NCBI GenBank assembly: GCA_965232595.1 | Contig: OZ246983.1 | Coordinates: 248,001-312,000, forward strand | Direction: 5' to 3' | Length of the DNA stretch: 64,000 nucleotides | Origin: SZUA-309 sp965232595 | GTDB lineage: Bacteria > Pseudomonadota > Gammaproteobacteria > Pseudomonadales > Azotimanducaceae | Shown here: piece after piece, positions 34,025-42,353 of the stretch | How positions within the stretch are numbered: position 1 is the first letter of the stretch | How the letters are laid out: every line of letters begins with the position of its first letter | Program-made: the position numbers and the translations under genes | Notes under the pieces: model-generated | Databases searched by the model: none | Told to the model about the DNA's origin: nothing | Seen by the model: only the letters and a program-made list of their open reading frames with translations

Positions 34025-34423
34025 GTGAGCGACAGACAGGCACTGCAGGACGTCATGCTCCGTTACGCGTCCGGTGTGGACGATCGGAATTTCGAGCTCT
34101 ACCGGTCCTGCTTCGCGGACGATGCGGAGATCGTCGGGTTCGGGCCGGAGCCCACGCGGGGCGCAGACGCCTGGCTCGAGTACGTGAAAGGGGCGCTCGA
34201 GCAGTATGGGCCGACCCAGCACATGCTGGGCCCTCAGCTGGCCTCCATCGACGGTGATGTGGCGGAGACCCGCAACGACGTCCAGGCCCTGCATACCCTG
34301 AAGGACGGCGGCCTGTTTACGCTCTGGGCCACCTACCTCACCCGGATGCAGAAGCTGAACGGCGAGTGGAAAATCGTTCGACACGAGCTCGTCTCCAGAG
34401 CTACGGAACGACACGGCAGCTGA
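34025..34423 (+). CDS. NTF2/SnoaL-like protein next to Rieske oxygenase
   Basis: The 132-residue protein fits a single NTF2-like domain: QDVMLRYASGVDDRNFELYRSCFADDAEIVGFG, a typical aspartate-rich helix-strand start, and KLNGEWKIVRHELVSR as the closing strands. The start is GTG at 34025 after GAGAGGAGC. It is 78 bases upstream of a Rieske oxygenase large subunit. Small subunits of ring-hydroxylating oxygenases share this fold but are longer (about 160-190), so this could be a reduced partner or an independent isomerase. Downstream of the receptor with a hairpin between. Confidence 0.72.
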   Translation: MSDRQALQDVMLRYASGVDDRNFELYRSCFADDAEIVGFGPEPTRGADAWLEYVKGALEQYGPTQHMLGPQLASIDGDVAETRNDVQALHTLKDGGLFTLWATYLTRMQKLNGEWKIVRHELVSRATERHGS

Positions 34424-34501
34424 CCAGCGACCGCGCCCGTGCCAGAATCCTGCTGAGAAACACCGGCGAGCCGACGGCAGATATCAGGACGGACAGAAGA
34501 C

Positions 34502-35851
34502 ATGGCAGAGAGAGTTACCAGCACCGAGATCCACGCTTATCCCGAGCAGCAGACCCGAGACTCCCGTCTGGAAGGTTTCCGCTACACGTCCCGGGAGTTC
34601 TTCGAGCAGGAATGGGAAGGAATGTGGACCAAGGTGTGGCTGCTGCTCGGCCGCGAGTCCGAGCTCCCGGAACCCGGCGACTGGCAGATGGAGCCGGTCG
34701 GCCCGGAAGAGATCCTGATGGTGCGGCAGGCCGACGGCGGCGTGAAGGCGTTCTACAACGTCTGCCAGCACCGCGGCAACCCGCTGGTGGAAGACGCCAA
34801 GGGGCACGTGAAGCAGCGTTTCGTCTGCAAGTACCACAGCTGGGCATTCCTACCGGACGGCGAGCTGAATTTCGCGCCAGACCGGGAGGATTTCCCGGAA
34901 GGTAACCCCTGCGGCAAGATTCGCCTCGAGGAGCTGGCCTGCGAGACTTTTGCCGGCTTCGTCTGGGTGAACATGGATCCAGACTGCATGCCGCTGAAGC
35001 AGTTCCTGGGGCCGATCTGGGACGAGTGGGAGGCTCGTGAGGTGAGCACCTGGAAGCGGACCAGCGCCAACTCCATGTGGCTGCCCTGCAACTGGAAAGT
35101 GGTGCTGGACAACTTCAACGAGTCCTACCACGTGCCGACGGTGCACATGGGCGCCACCACCAGCACCGACCGGACCAAGATCAGCAGCCACATCAACACC
35201 TACTTCAAGGAGACCCGGTTCGATCTCTCCGACGAGGGTCACAACCGCATGATCATGGAGGGCGGCTACGGCAGCGGCTCGACGGACAAGGAAGGCAACC
35301 TGCTGGAGCCTCTGGCCGGCCAGCTACGGTACTGGAACCTCGACCCTGATGACTACCGGGGGAATCCGGAGGCCACCCGTTCAGCGCTGCAGGCAGCCAA
35401 GCGGGAGCACGGGCCGGAGCGCGGCTTCAGCCACTACGCCAAGGTGCCGGACCAGCAGCTCACCGACGCTTTTCACTACACCCTGTTCCCGAACTTCGCC
35501 GTCTCGCTCTGGTCGGACGGCTTTCACTTCCTGCGCGCCCGGCCACACCGCTCTGACCCGGAGCAGTGCCTGTTCGACAACTGGTGGTACATCAGCCCGG
35601 CAGCCATGGCCACGGGCCACGAAGGCGGCATGGGCTCCGGCAGCGAGGAAGTGGAGGTCACCCTGCTCGACTTCGACAAGGGCGACTCCATCGGCCCGGC
35701 CATCGAGGACGACGTCCGGGTCTTTGTGACGCAGCAGCGCGGCTTCCGCTCCCGAGGCTTTAAGGGCGTGTACCTGGCCAAGCAGGAGACCCGCATCCGC
35801 CGCTACCACGAGCTGATCGACGACTACATCGACGGCCGGCTGCCGCGCTGA
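34502..35851 (+). CDS. Rieske non-heme iron oxygenase, large subunit
   Basis: Rieske ligands are Cys88/His90 (CQHRG) and Cys109/His112 (CKYHSW). The iron site lies in NWKVVLDNFNESYHVPTVHMG, with the bridging Asp and two His. The 449-residue length and the DNFNESYH pattern match ring-hydroxylating dioxygenase alpha subunits. It would insert oxygen into an aromatic or alicyclic ring with electrons from an unlinked reductase. It is preceded by an NTF2-like gene and converges on a TetR gene, with a hairpin across both stop codons. It is clearly different from the shorter Rieske protein at 16669. Confidence 0.93.
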   Translation: MAERVTSTEIHAYPEQQTRDSRLEGFRYTSREFFEQEWEGMWTKVWLLLGRESELPEPGDWQMEPVGPEEILMVRQADGGVKAFYNVCQHRGNPLVEDAKGHVKQRFVCKYHSWAFLPDGELNFAPDREDFPEGNPCGKIRLEELACETFAGFVWVNMDPDCMPLKQFLGPIWDEWEAREVSTWKRTSANSMWLPCNWKVVLDNFNESYHVPTVHMGATTSTDRTKISSHINTYFKETRFDLSDEGHNRMIMEGGYGSGSTDKEGNLLEPLAGQLRYWNLDPDDYRGNPEATRSALQAAKREHGPERGFSHYAKVPDQQLTDAFHYTLFPNFAVSLWSDGFHFLRARPHRSDPEQCLFDNWWYISPAAMATGHEGGMGSGSEEVEVTLLDFDKGDSIGPAIEDDVRVFVTQQRGFRSRGFKGVYLAKQETRIRRYHELIDDYIDGRLPR

Positions 35852-35875
35852 GCAGAGCCTGGCGGCTGCTCAGCG
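35846..35875. terminator. Hairpin spanning the stop codons of Rieske and TetR genes
   Basis: CGCTGAGCAG and CTGCTCAGCG form a perfect 10-bp stem with a 10-base loop, covering the ends of both convergent genes. A second overlapping stem (GCCTGGCG with CGCCAGGC) can form alternatively. No T-run is present; bidirectional termination is inferred. Confidence 0.45.
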
Positions 35876-36472
35876 TCGCCAGGCATCGAAGATCAGGGTC
35901 ACCCTGCGCTCCAGGCTCTCGAAGGCTCGCCGTTGCTGGGCGTCCGTCGCGGCCCGGTCGTAGTACTTCTCCAGCAGGTCGCAGATGACCTGAGCGGCCT
36001 CCTCCGCGTCCAGCGACGGCTCGATCGACCCGCTGGCTTTCCTCTCTTCCAGGGCCTGCCGGAGTTGCGCCACCTGCCAGTCACGGACCCAGCCGGCAAC
36101 CTCCCGGATCCGGCCCTTTCTGCGGGCGCCAAGCGCGAAGTCGCGAATGACCTCGTAAGAAATGTAGTCGTGCACCCGCTGGTAGACGCGCAGCAACTGC
36201 AGCACGGCGGCAACCGGATCGTCCGGCAACGATGGCAGCGCGGCCTCACCTTCCGCCTGCAGTTCAGACATATCCATCCGTGCCAGCTCAGCGAAAACGC
36301 CTTCTTTGTTGCCGAAGTAGGTGTACACGGTTGCGACCCCAACCGCTGATCCCTCCGCGATCGCTTCCATGGTCGTGCTGCTGTAGCCCCGCTCCACGAA
36401 CAGCGTCCGGGCAGCAACGAGCATGTCTTCCCGACGGCGGACCTTCTGTCGATCTCTGAGTGACTGGGGCAA
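35870..36472 (-). CDS. TetR-family transcriptional repressor
   Basis: The N-terminal helix-turn-helix is typical: RREDMLVAARTLFVERGYSSTTMEAIAEGSAVGVATVYTYFGNKEGVFAEL. The C-terminal ligand domain (to residue 200) ends in the hydrophobic helices usual for dimerisation. The start appears to be TTG at 36472 preceded by AGGA; the first in-frame ATG would remove part of the DNA-binding arm. It is divergent from the HpaB-like gene, and two perfect palindromes lie in the gap, so it very probably represses the phenol-degradation genes and itself. The ligand is likely a pathway aromatic. Confidence 0.92.
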   Translation of the reverse strand: MPQSLRDRQKVRRREDMLVAARTLFVERGYSSTTMEAIAEGSAVGVATVYTYFGNKEGVFAELARMDMSELQAEGEAALPSLPDDPVAAVLQLLRVYQRVHDYISYEVIRDFALGARRKGRIREVAGWVRDWQVAQLRQALEERKASGSIEPSLDAEEAAQVICDLLEKYYDRAATDAQQRRAFESLERRVTLIFDAWRR

Positions 36473-36521
36473 TGGGCTGATCCTGATTCCGAGCCCGTAT
36501 GCTCAGCCATGCCGGGCCAGT

Positions 36522-36575
36522 TTTCAATAGAAATCAGACATTTCTATTGTTTTATAGAAATCCCATTTCTATACT
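36522..36575 (+). promoter_or_regulatory. Tandem TetR-type operators over the HpaB-like promoter
   Basis: Two perfect palindromes share the core TAGAAAT-N-ATTTCTA: arms at 36525-36534/36540-36549 (5-base spacer) and 36553-36561/36565-36573 (3-base spacer). TTGTTT (36547-36552) and TATACT (36570-36575), spaced 17, form the plus-strand promoter, so one operator fills the spacer and the other touches the -35. TTGAAA on the minus strand (36527-36522) may start the TetR promoter. Confidence 0.75.
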
Positions 36576-36607
36576 CCCGGATCGGATTCACCAGGGGAGG
36601 GATCGGC

Positions 36608-38083
36608 ATGGCAGCGAGAACCGGCGCGGAGTATCTGCAGGGCCTCAAGGACCGCAGAGCCGTCTGGGTAGACGGCGATGCGGTAACCGACGTCACTGCC
36701 TATCCGGGCTTCAAAGGCTCACTGGCCGGCATGGCCGGCTACTTCGACTGGCAGCACGCGCACAGCGACGCCTGCCTGATCGAGGACGCCGGCGGCTGCC
36801 TGACGAGCGTCAGCCACATGATCCCGAAAAGCCGGGAGGACCTGGCGCGGCGCCACGACGGCCTCGAGCGGCTGGCCCGTTACAGCGTCGGCATGCTCGG
36901 TCGCACCCCGGACTACGTGAACGTGACCTTCGCCGGCTTCGCCGGGCAGCCGAGCCTGTGGCGGATCGCCAGCAACGAGCAGGGCCACGACAACCTCTGC
37001 GCCTTTCAGCAGGAAATTGCCGAGAAGGACCTGTCACTGACCCACACCATCGTCCATCCGATCGTCGACAAGCGCGTTCCCGACTACGAGGGCGTCAACG
37101 AGCAGCTGGCGCTGAAGAAGGTGGGCGAGACGAACGAATCCATCATCGTCAGCGGCGCCCGGATACTGGCGACCCTGGGGCCGTTCGCCGATGAGCTGGC
37201 CGTTTACCCTGCGCATCCGATTCCCAAGGCCTCTCCGGAGATCGCCATGGCCTTCTCGGTGCCGCTGAACGCGCCAGGGCTGAGAATTCTCTGCCGCGAC
37301 CACTACGGTGTGCCGCGCAACGTCTTCGACGCCCCTTTCTCCAGCCGCTTCGACGAGCAGGATGCGTTCGTGATCTTCGATGAGGTGGAGATTCCCAAGC
37401 ACCGGGTGTTCTGCGACGCCAACCCGGAAGTTTTCAACACCGTCATGCGGCGCGGCTGGACCGGCAACATCATGCAGCAGACGGTCATTCGCGCCCTGGT
37501 GAAGCTGGAGTTCGCTTACGAGCTGGCGAACCGGATGGCCGAGGTGACGGGCCAGCAGGAGCGAAGCGAGACCACGCAGATGCTCGGCGAGCTCTGGTCC
37601 TTTGCCGAGCTCACGCGCGCTGCCCTGAAGGCGGCGGAAGACGGCGCCTCGGACTACGGCGACGGCACCTGGATCTGCGACGAAAACCCGTTCATCGCGC
37701 TGCGCCCGACCATGCCCGGCTGGATGGTCCGGGTGAACGACATCCTGAAGACCATCGGCTCGCACAACCTGCTGGCCACGCCCAGCGAGGCGGACTTCTC
37801 CGATCCGGCGCTGAGCCCTCTGCTCGATCACTTTCTCCGCGGCGCCGATGAGTACGAGGCCGCCGAGCGGGCCAGGCTGTTCCGCACCGCCTGGGACATG
37901 GCCGGCTCCGCGCTCGGCGGCCGGGTGGAGCTCTACGAGCGTTTTTACCTGGCCTCGGCACCGCGCAACTACACCCTGGCACACAAGATGGCGCAGATCC
38001 GTCGGGACTGGACAGCGGTCCCCGAGTTCTGGGCCGCCACCGACGAGATCACCGCCAGGTACGAGCTGGGTGATGTGGCCTGA
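36608..38083 (+). CDS. 4-hydroxyphenylacetate 3-monooxygenase (HpaB)-family oxygenase
   Basis: The 491-residue protein begins MAARTGAEYLQGLKDRRAVWVDG and continues with HAHSDACLIED, the standard HpaB-family pattern, then NVTFAGFAGQ and FDAPFSSRFDEQDAFVIFDEVEIPKHRVF. These two-component enzymes use FADH2 from a separate reductase to hydroxylate a phenol ortho to its hydroxyl. No HpaC-type reductase is visible in the window. The start at 36608 follows GGGGAGGG; an upstream in-frame ATG lies in the operator region. It is the first gene of a four-gene plus-strand operon and would supply a catechol to the dioxygenase encoded next. Confidence 0.92.
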   Translation: MAARTGAEYLQGLKDRRAVWVDGDAVTDVTAYPGFKGSLAGMAGYFDWQHAHSDACLIEDAGGCLTSVSHMIPKSREDLARRHDGLERLARYSVGMLGRTPDYVNVTFAGFAGQPSLWRIASNEQGHDNLCAFQQEIAEKDLSLTHTIVHPIVDKRVPDYEGVNEQLALKKVGETNESIIVSGARILATLGPFADELAVYPAHPIPKASPEIAMAFSVPLNAPGLRILCRDHYGVPRNVFDAPFSSRFDEQDAFVIFDEVEIPKHRVFCDANPEVFNTVMRRGWTGNIMQQTVIRALVKLEFAYELANRMAEVTGQQERSETTQMLGELWSFAELTRAALKAAEDGASDYGDGTWICDENPFIALRPTMPGWMVRVNDILKTIGSHNLLATPSEADFSDPALSPLLDHFLRGADEYEAAERARLFRTAWDMAGSALGGRVELYERFYLASAPRNYTLAHKMAQIRRDWTAVPEFWAATDEITARYELGDVA

Positions 38084-38140
38084 GTGGCAGCGCTTGGTAA
38101 CAGGGAACACAATGAACGCAATCAATCTGGGGGACAGGCA

Positions 38141-39013
38141 ATGCAGGGAGTAACAGAGCTGGGTTACGTACGCTTCGGCGTCTCTGACCTTGAAGAGTGG
38201 CGAGCCTTCGCCACCGATCTCATCGGTCTGGAAGTCAGCGAGGCGGGCGACGGCAGGCTGAGCCTGCGCAACGACATCTGGCACCACCGGATCCTTCTCG
38301 AGGAGGATGGCAGCAACGATCTGATCGGCGCCGGCCTTCGGGTCGCCGGGCCCACCGAGTTCAGAGCCTGCCAGGACGAGCTGAAAGCGGCCGGGGTGCC
38401 GTTCGAGGTTGCGGACGAGTCGACCGCGCGGGAACGCCGGGTGCTGGAGCTGATGCTGCTGGCCGACCCCTCCGGCGTGCCGATCGAGATTTTCCACGGC
38501 CCGCAGGTGGACAGCCACCAACCCTTCCATCCGGGCCGAGGCATGTTCGGACGTTTCTGCACCGGCAGCGGCGGGGTCGGCCACATGATGATCCGCAGCG
38601 ACGATCTGCAGGCCACCATGGATTTCTACCGGCTCCTCGGCATGCGCGGCAGCATCGAGTACCGCATCCCGACCCCGAAAGGCGATACCCTGGACATCGG
38701 CTTCGTGCACTGCAACGAGCGGGACCACACCTTCGCCTTCGGTCCGCCCAGCCAGAAAAACGTCGACCACCTGATGCTGGAGGTGGACAACATGGACGAC
38801 GTGTTCCGCACCTACGAGTTGATCCAGCAGAGCCAGTACCCGGTGGTCATCAGCCCGGGCAAACATGCCAACGACCACATGTTCTCGTTCTACTGCCTGT
38901 CACCCTCCGGCTTTCAGATCGAGATCGGCTGGGGCGGGCGGCCGGCCACGCACCAGTCCGAGTACTACACCGGCGATACCTACGGCCATCAGTATCAGCC
39001 GCCCGGTTCCTGA
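38141..39013 (+). CDS. Type I extradiol ring-cleavage dioxygenase
   Basis: This two-domain VOC protein of 290 residues has the expected Fe(II) ligands His148 (GVGHMMI), His210 (NVDHLML) and Glu261 (FQIEIGW), plus the active-site His195 (RDHTFAF) and Tyr251 (FSFYCLSPSGF) of 2,3-dihydroxybiphenyl-type dioxygenases. It should open a catechol ring next to the hydroxyls using O2. It lies 57 bases after the monooxygenase gene and 29 before the aldehyde dehydrogenase. The start at 38141 is preceded by GGGGGACAG. The substrate could be homoprotocatechuate or a larger substituted catechol. Confidence 0.94.
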   Translation: MQGVTELGYVRFGVSDLEEWRAFATDLIGLEVSEAGDGRLSLRNDIWHHRILLEEDGSNDLIGAGLRVAGPTEFRACQDELKAAGVPFEVADESTARERRVLELMLLADPSGVPIEIFHGPQVDSHQPFHPGRGMFGRFCTGSGGVGHMMIRSDDLQATMDFYRLLGMRGSIEYRIPTPKGDTLDIGFVHCNERDHTFAFGPPSQKNVDHLMLEVDNMDDVFRTYELIQQSQYPVVISPGKHANDHMFSFYCLSPSGFQIEIGWGGRPATHQSEYYTGDTYGHQYQPPGS

Positions 39014-39042
39014 AACGCAGTCGACACAGTCACGAGCAGAAC

Positions 39043-40509
39043 ATGTCCGAAACAGCCAGGCAGCAGCACTTCATCAACGGCCGGTTCGCGGATGCCGCGT
39101 CCGGCAACACCTTCGATCTGATCAACCCGACCACGGAAGAGCGGACGACGGTTGCTGCCCGCGGCGATGCGGCGGACATCGATTCGGCGGTGCAGGCCGC
39201 GCGCGAGGTGTTCGAGGCCGGCGACTGGTCCCGAGCCAAGCCGGCTTTCCGCCGCCAGGTGCTGTTCAAGGCGGCGGATCTGATCGAGGCCCGTTCCGAG
39301 GAGATCATCCGGCTGCAGACCACGGAGATGGGCTCACCAATCGGCCCGGACTTCAAGGGCAAGCCGCATCCCGTGATGCAGCGCTCCGCCTGGAACCTGC
39401 GTTACTTCGCTGAGGAGCAGGAGCAGGCTGGCGACCACGCCTTCAATCGAGACGATACGCTGCTGACCTACACCATGACGGATGCGGCCGGCGTGTTTGG
39501 CCTGATCACGCCCTGGAACGGTCCGATCATGCTATCGACCTGGAAGATGGCCCCCTGCCTCGCCTACGGCAACTCAGCGATCCACAAACCATCGGAGCTC
39601 TCCTCGCTGTCGATCCGGGTGCTGTGCGAAATCTACGCGGAAGCCGGGATGCCGGAAGGCGTCTACAACATGGTCCTCGGCTATGGCCAGGAAGCGGGCG
39701 TGCCGCTGGTGGAACACGAGCAGGTCACAGGGATCTCCTTCACCGGCTCGCCGCGAACCGCCAGGGACATCGCCAGCCGGGCGGCGGCCGGCCTGAAGCG
39801 CACGTCCTTCGAGCTCGGCGGCAAATCGGCCAACATCATTTTCGCCGATGCTGATCTCAGCAAAGCGATCCCAGCGGCCGCCGGCGGCATCTTCATGAAC
39901 AGCGGCCAGGTATGCGTTGCAGGCTCCCGCATCCTGGTGCAGCGCGAGATCTACGATGACTTTCTCCTCGGCTTCGAGAAGGCGGCAGCAGCCTGGCGGC
40001 CGGCAGATCCGATGACCCGGGGCACCCGGCTCGGACCGCTGGTCTCCAGCGGTCAATACGACCGCGTCATGAGCTACCTGGATCTGGCTCGAGACGAGGG
40101 CCGCATCCTGTTCGGCGGCAAACGCCCGGACGATCTCGAGCGCGGTTTCTTCGTCGAGCCCACTGCCATCGTCGATGTGGACGCCAACGCGCGCGTCTGC
40201 CAGGAGGAGATCTTCGGCCCGGTGGCCACCATCCTGCCGTTCGAGGACCGGGATGAAGCCATCGCCATCGCCAACAACTCGAGCTACGGGCTGGCCGGAT
40301 ACATCTGGACCGGGTCCCAGGACACGGCGCACTACGTGAGCCACCGCCTGGAGACCGGCATGATATGGATCAACTCGGGCTTCGACCGGGACCTGCGCCA
40401 GCCGTTCGGCGGCATGAAGTCGAGCGGCCTGGGTCGCGAGGGCGGTAACCTGAGCCGGGAGTTCTTTACCGAAACCCGCTTCGCCTCGTTCCCGCTCAGC
40501 CCTCGCTGA
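39043..40509 (+). CDS. Aldehyde dehydrogenase (muconate-semialdehyde dehydrogenase candidate)
   Basis: The 488-residue NAD(P)-dependent enzyme contains the catalytic Cys in NSGQVCVAGSR and the general-base Glu in FELGGKSANIIFADAD; GFTGSPRTAR-like FTGSPRTARDI marks the nucleotide-binding turn. Context between an extradiol dioxygenase and an FAH hydrolase suggests oxidation of the ring-cleavage semialdehyde to a dicarboxylate, the HpaE role. The frame is open far upstream over the previous gene, but ATG at 39043 is the only start that fits the domain. The ribosome site is weak. Assignment to family is secure, substrate inferred from context. Confidence 0.93.
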   Translation: MSETARQQHFINGRFADAASGNTFDLINPTTEERTTVAARGDAADIDSAVQAAREVFEAGDWSRAKPAFRRQVLFKAADLIEARSEEIIRLQTTEMGSPIGPDFKGKPHPVMQRSAWNLRYFAEEQEQAGDHAFNRDDTLLTYTMTDAAGVFGLITPWNGPIMLSTWKMAPCLAYGNSAIHKPSELSSLSIRVLCEIYAEAGMPEGVYNMVLGYGQEAGVPLVEHEQVTGISFTGSPRTARDIASRAAAGLKRTSFELGGKSANIIFADADLSKAIPAAAGGIFMNSGQVCVAGSRILVQREIYDDFLLGFEKAAAAWRPADPMTRGTRLGPLVSSGQYDRVMSYLDLARDEGRILFGGKRPDDLERGFFVEPTAIVDVDANARVCQEEIFGPVATILPFEDRDEAIAIANNSSYGLAGYIWTGSQDTAHYVSHRLETGMIWINSGFDRDLRQPFGGMKSSGLGREGGNLSREFFTETRFASFPLSPR

Positions 40510-40549
40510 CCGACCGATCGACCTTAGAGAACAACCTGGAGGACCAACA

Positions 40550-41422
40550 ATGAACGTACTGGAAGGAGAACGGTTCGAGCAGCGACGCATCCTGCTGGAT
40601 GGGCGCCCGGAGTGGACCACCGTGGCCGGCGATGAGCTGCTGACCATGGACGGCCGGCGCGTGCTCGAGGCGGACGCCACCTACCTGCCGCCCTGCGAGC
40701 CGAGCAAAATCCTCTGCATCCACCTGAACTACGACTCGCGGCGGGTCGAGTTCCGCGCCAAGCCTCTGGTCACGCCCACTTACTTTCAGAAGCCGACCAC
40801 GGCGCTGAACAGCCACCGCGGCGTGCTCAACCGCCCGGCCAACACGCAGTACCTGAACTACGAAGGTGAGATCGCCGCGATCATCGGCCGGCCGATGAAA
40901 AACGTCGCAGCCGAGGATGCCTGGGACTACATCGCCGGGTTCGCGCCAGCCAACGACGTTGGCTCCCAGGACTTCCGGGACACGGACGCCGGCGGCATGA
41001 CCCGGGTGAAAGGCATGGACGGGTTCTGCCCGATCGGGCCCGGTATCGTCCGCGGCGTCGACGTGCGCGAGTCCAGCGTCAGAACCTACCTGAACGGCGA
41101 GCTGGTGCAGGAAGGCCCGGTCAGCGAGATGGTCTTCCCGATCAACTATCAGCTGGCGGATCTCTGCCGGCACATCACCCTGCTGCCCGGCGACATCATC
41201 CTCACCGGCACGCCGGCCAACTCCCGGCCCATGCAGCCGGGCGACCTGGTCGAGGTGGAGGTGACCGGTCTCGGTCGGTTGTCGAACCCGGTAGCCGACA
41301 TCCCGGCGCCGGCGCACGACGTCGGTCACCAGCCCACGGACACGGACTCGGTGCGCCGGGTTGCCCTCGGCGGCGACTGGTGGGAGGCCCGTGAGGCTGA
41401 GCAGGCGGCGGAGAAAGCCTGA
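40550..41422 (+). CDS. Fumarylacetoacetate hydrolase-family protein (HpaG-like)
   Basis: The 290-residue protein has the FAH fold with metal ligands in NYEGEIAAIIG and the signature YIAGFAPANDVGSQDFRDTDAGGMTRVKGMDGFCPIGP, followed by ILTGTPANSRPMQPGD. Members isomerise, decarboxylate or hydrolyse meta-cleavage acids; HpaG-type 2-hydroxyhepta-2,4-diene-1,7-dioate isomerase or decarboxylase is the best fit after an aldehyde dehydrogenase. It closes the operon begun at 36608. Ribosome site GGAGG lies before 40550. The later steps (hydratase, aldolase) are not in the window. Confidence 0.92.
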   Translation: MNVLEGERFEQRRILLDGRPEWTTVAGDELLTMDGRRVLEADATYLPPCEPSKILCIHLNYDSRRVEFRAKPLVTPTYFQKPTTALNSHRGVLNRPANTQYLNYEGEIAAIIGRPMKNVAAEDAWDYIAGFAPANDVGSQDFRDTDAGGMTRVKGMDGFCPIGPGIVRGVDVRESSVRTYLNGELVQEGPVSEMVFPINYQLADLCRHITLLPGDIILTGTPANSRPMQPGDLVEVEVTGLGRLSNPVADIPAPAHDVGHQPTDTDSVRRVALGGDWWEAREAEQAAEKA

Positions 41423-41438
41423 AACCGCCTGCCGCCGC

Positions 41439-42278
41439 TCAGGTGACCTTGGCGGCTTCCGCCGACAGCCGGGCGGACAGTCCTTCCAGCGCCTCGGAGA
41501 CATCGTAATCGTGAGGCGTGTAGCTGGGCTTGAGCGTTTTCAGAATCATCGGCGAGAAGCCGACCCAGACCATCATCCGGACGAAGCCTGAGACGGCGTA
41601 GGAGTCGTCGTAGCGGGCCACATCCACCGGCGCCATGATCTTCATACAGTCGGTGATGAACTTGAGGATGTGGCTCTGAGCGACCAGGCACATTCGGGCC
41701 CGGAACAGGTAGTCGCCGTACAGATGCTCGTAAATGTCGTAGGCGACGTTGCGATGCTCCACCTCCTCCGCCATATGCCACTCGAACAATGCGGCGAAAC
41801 GCTTATCGGTTTTCGGGTGCTGCCGGCCGAGCTCCCGGAGCGAGCCGAGCGCCATCTGCGTAGTCAGGGCCTCGAAGCCCTCGACGAAACCGACGCACCA
41901 CTTGTCTCCCTTGGTCTCCAGGAAGCGCTCGAAGTCGGCCTTCAGCACGTCGAAGCGCTCCTGCAGGCCAGGGTAACCCTTGTCCAGGATGGCGGCGTTG
42001 AAGCGCTCGTGCTGCATGTAGTGCTGCGCTTCCTGCCGGGAGAAACGGTCCACGTCTTCTTTCAGCCCGGGATCGGTGATCTGGTCCAGCACCCGGCGCA
42101 TGGACTTCACCAGGAACGGCTCGAGATAAGCGACGTACAGGCTCAAGCCGGTGGAGAAGTAGGACTGACGGATATCGTTGGCCAGCCACTTCGGATCCAG
42201 GTCCTCGGCGGTGGGGATCTCAAACTCCATACGGCGCACCGGTATGGGATGCAGTTCGTCCAGGCTGGCTTCGCTCAT
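41439..42278 (-). CDS. Predicted metal-dependent hydrolase (PF10118-type, ferritin-like helices)
   Basis: The 279-residue helical protein shows paired metal motifs RQEAQHYMQHE (near 80) and EWHMAEEVEHRNVAYDIYEH (near 167), which match the uncharacterised metal-dependent hydrolase family and suggest a di-metal site in a four-helix bundle. No signal peptide is visible. It converges with the FAH gene and is divergent from the P450 at 42354. Members often lie near steroid or fatty-acid genes, but no reaction is established. Family confidence is good, function unknown. Confidence 0.78.
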   Translation of the reverse strand: MSEASLDELHPIPVRRMEFEIPTAEDLDPKWLANDIRQSYFSTGLSLYVAYLEPFLVKSMRRVLDQITDPGLKEDVDRFSRQEAQHYMQHERFNAAILDKGYPGLQERFDVLKADFERFLETKGDKWCVGFVEGFEALTTQMALGSLRELGRQHPKTDKRFAALFEWHMAEEVEHRNVAYDIYEHLYGDYLFRARMCLVAQSHILKFITDCMKIMAPVDVARYDDSYAVSGFVRMMVWVGFSPMILKTLKPSYTPHDYDVSEALEGLSARLSAEAAKVT

Positions 42279-42353
42279 GAGGCTCTCGCGGCAGATTACC
42301 GGCTTCCAGGATACGCGCTATGATCAGGGGTTGGGAACATCGGGGAGCAAGTC

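Noticed and set aside
37034..38878. Minus-strand open frame of 614 codons under the HpaB and extradiol genes
   Set aside because: Antisense shadow of two motif-complete genes; no ribosome site or domain.
38197..39042. Long upstream extension of the aldehyde dehydrogenase frame
   Set aside because: It overlaps the extradiol dioxygenase in another frame and reads as Arg-rich nonsense; the domain begins at 39043.
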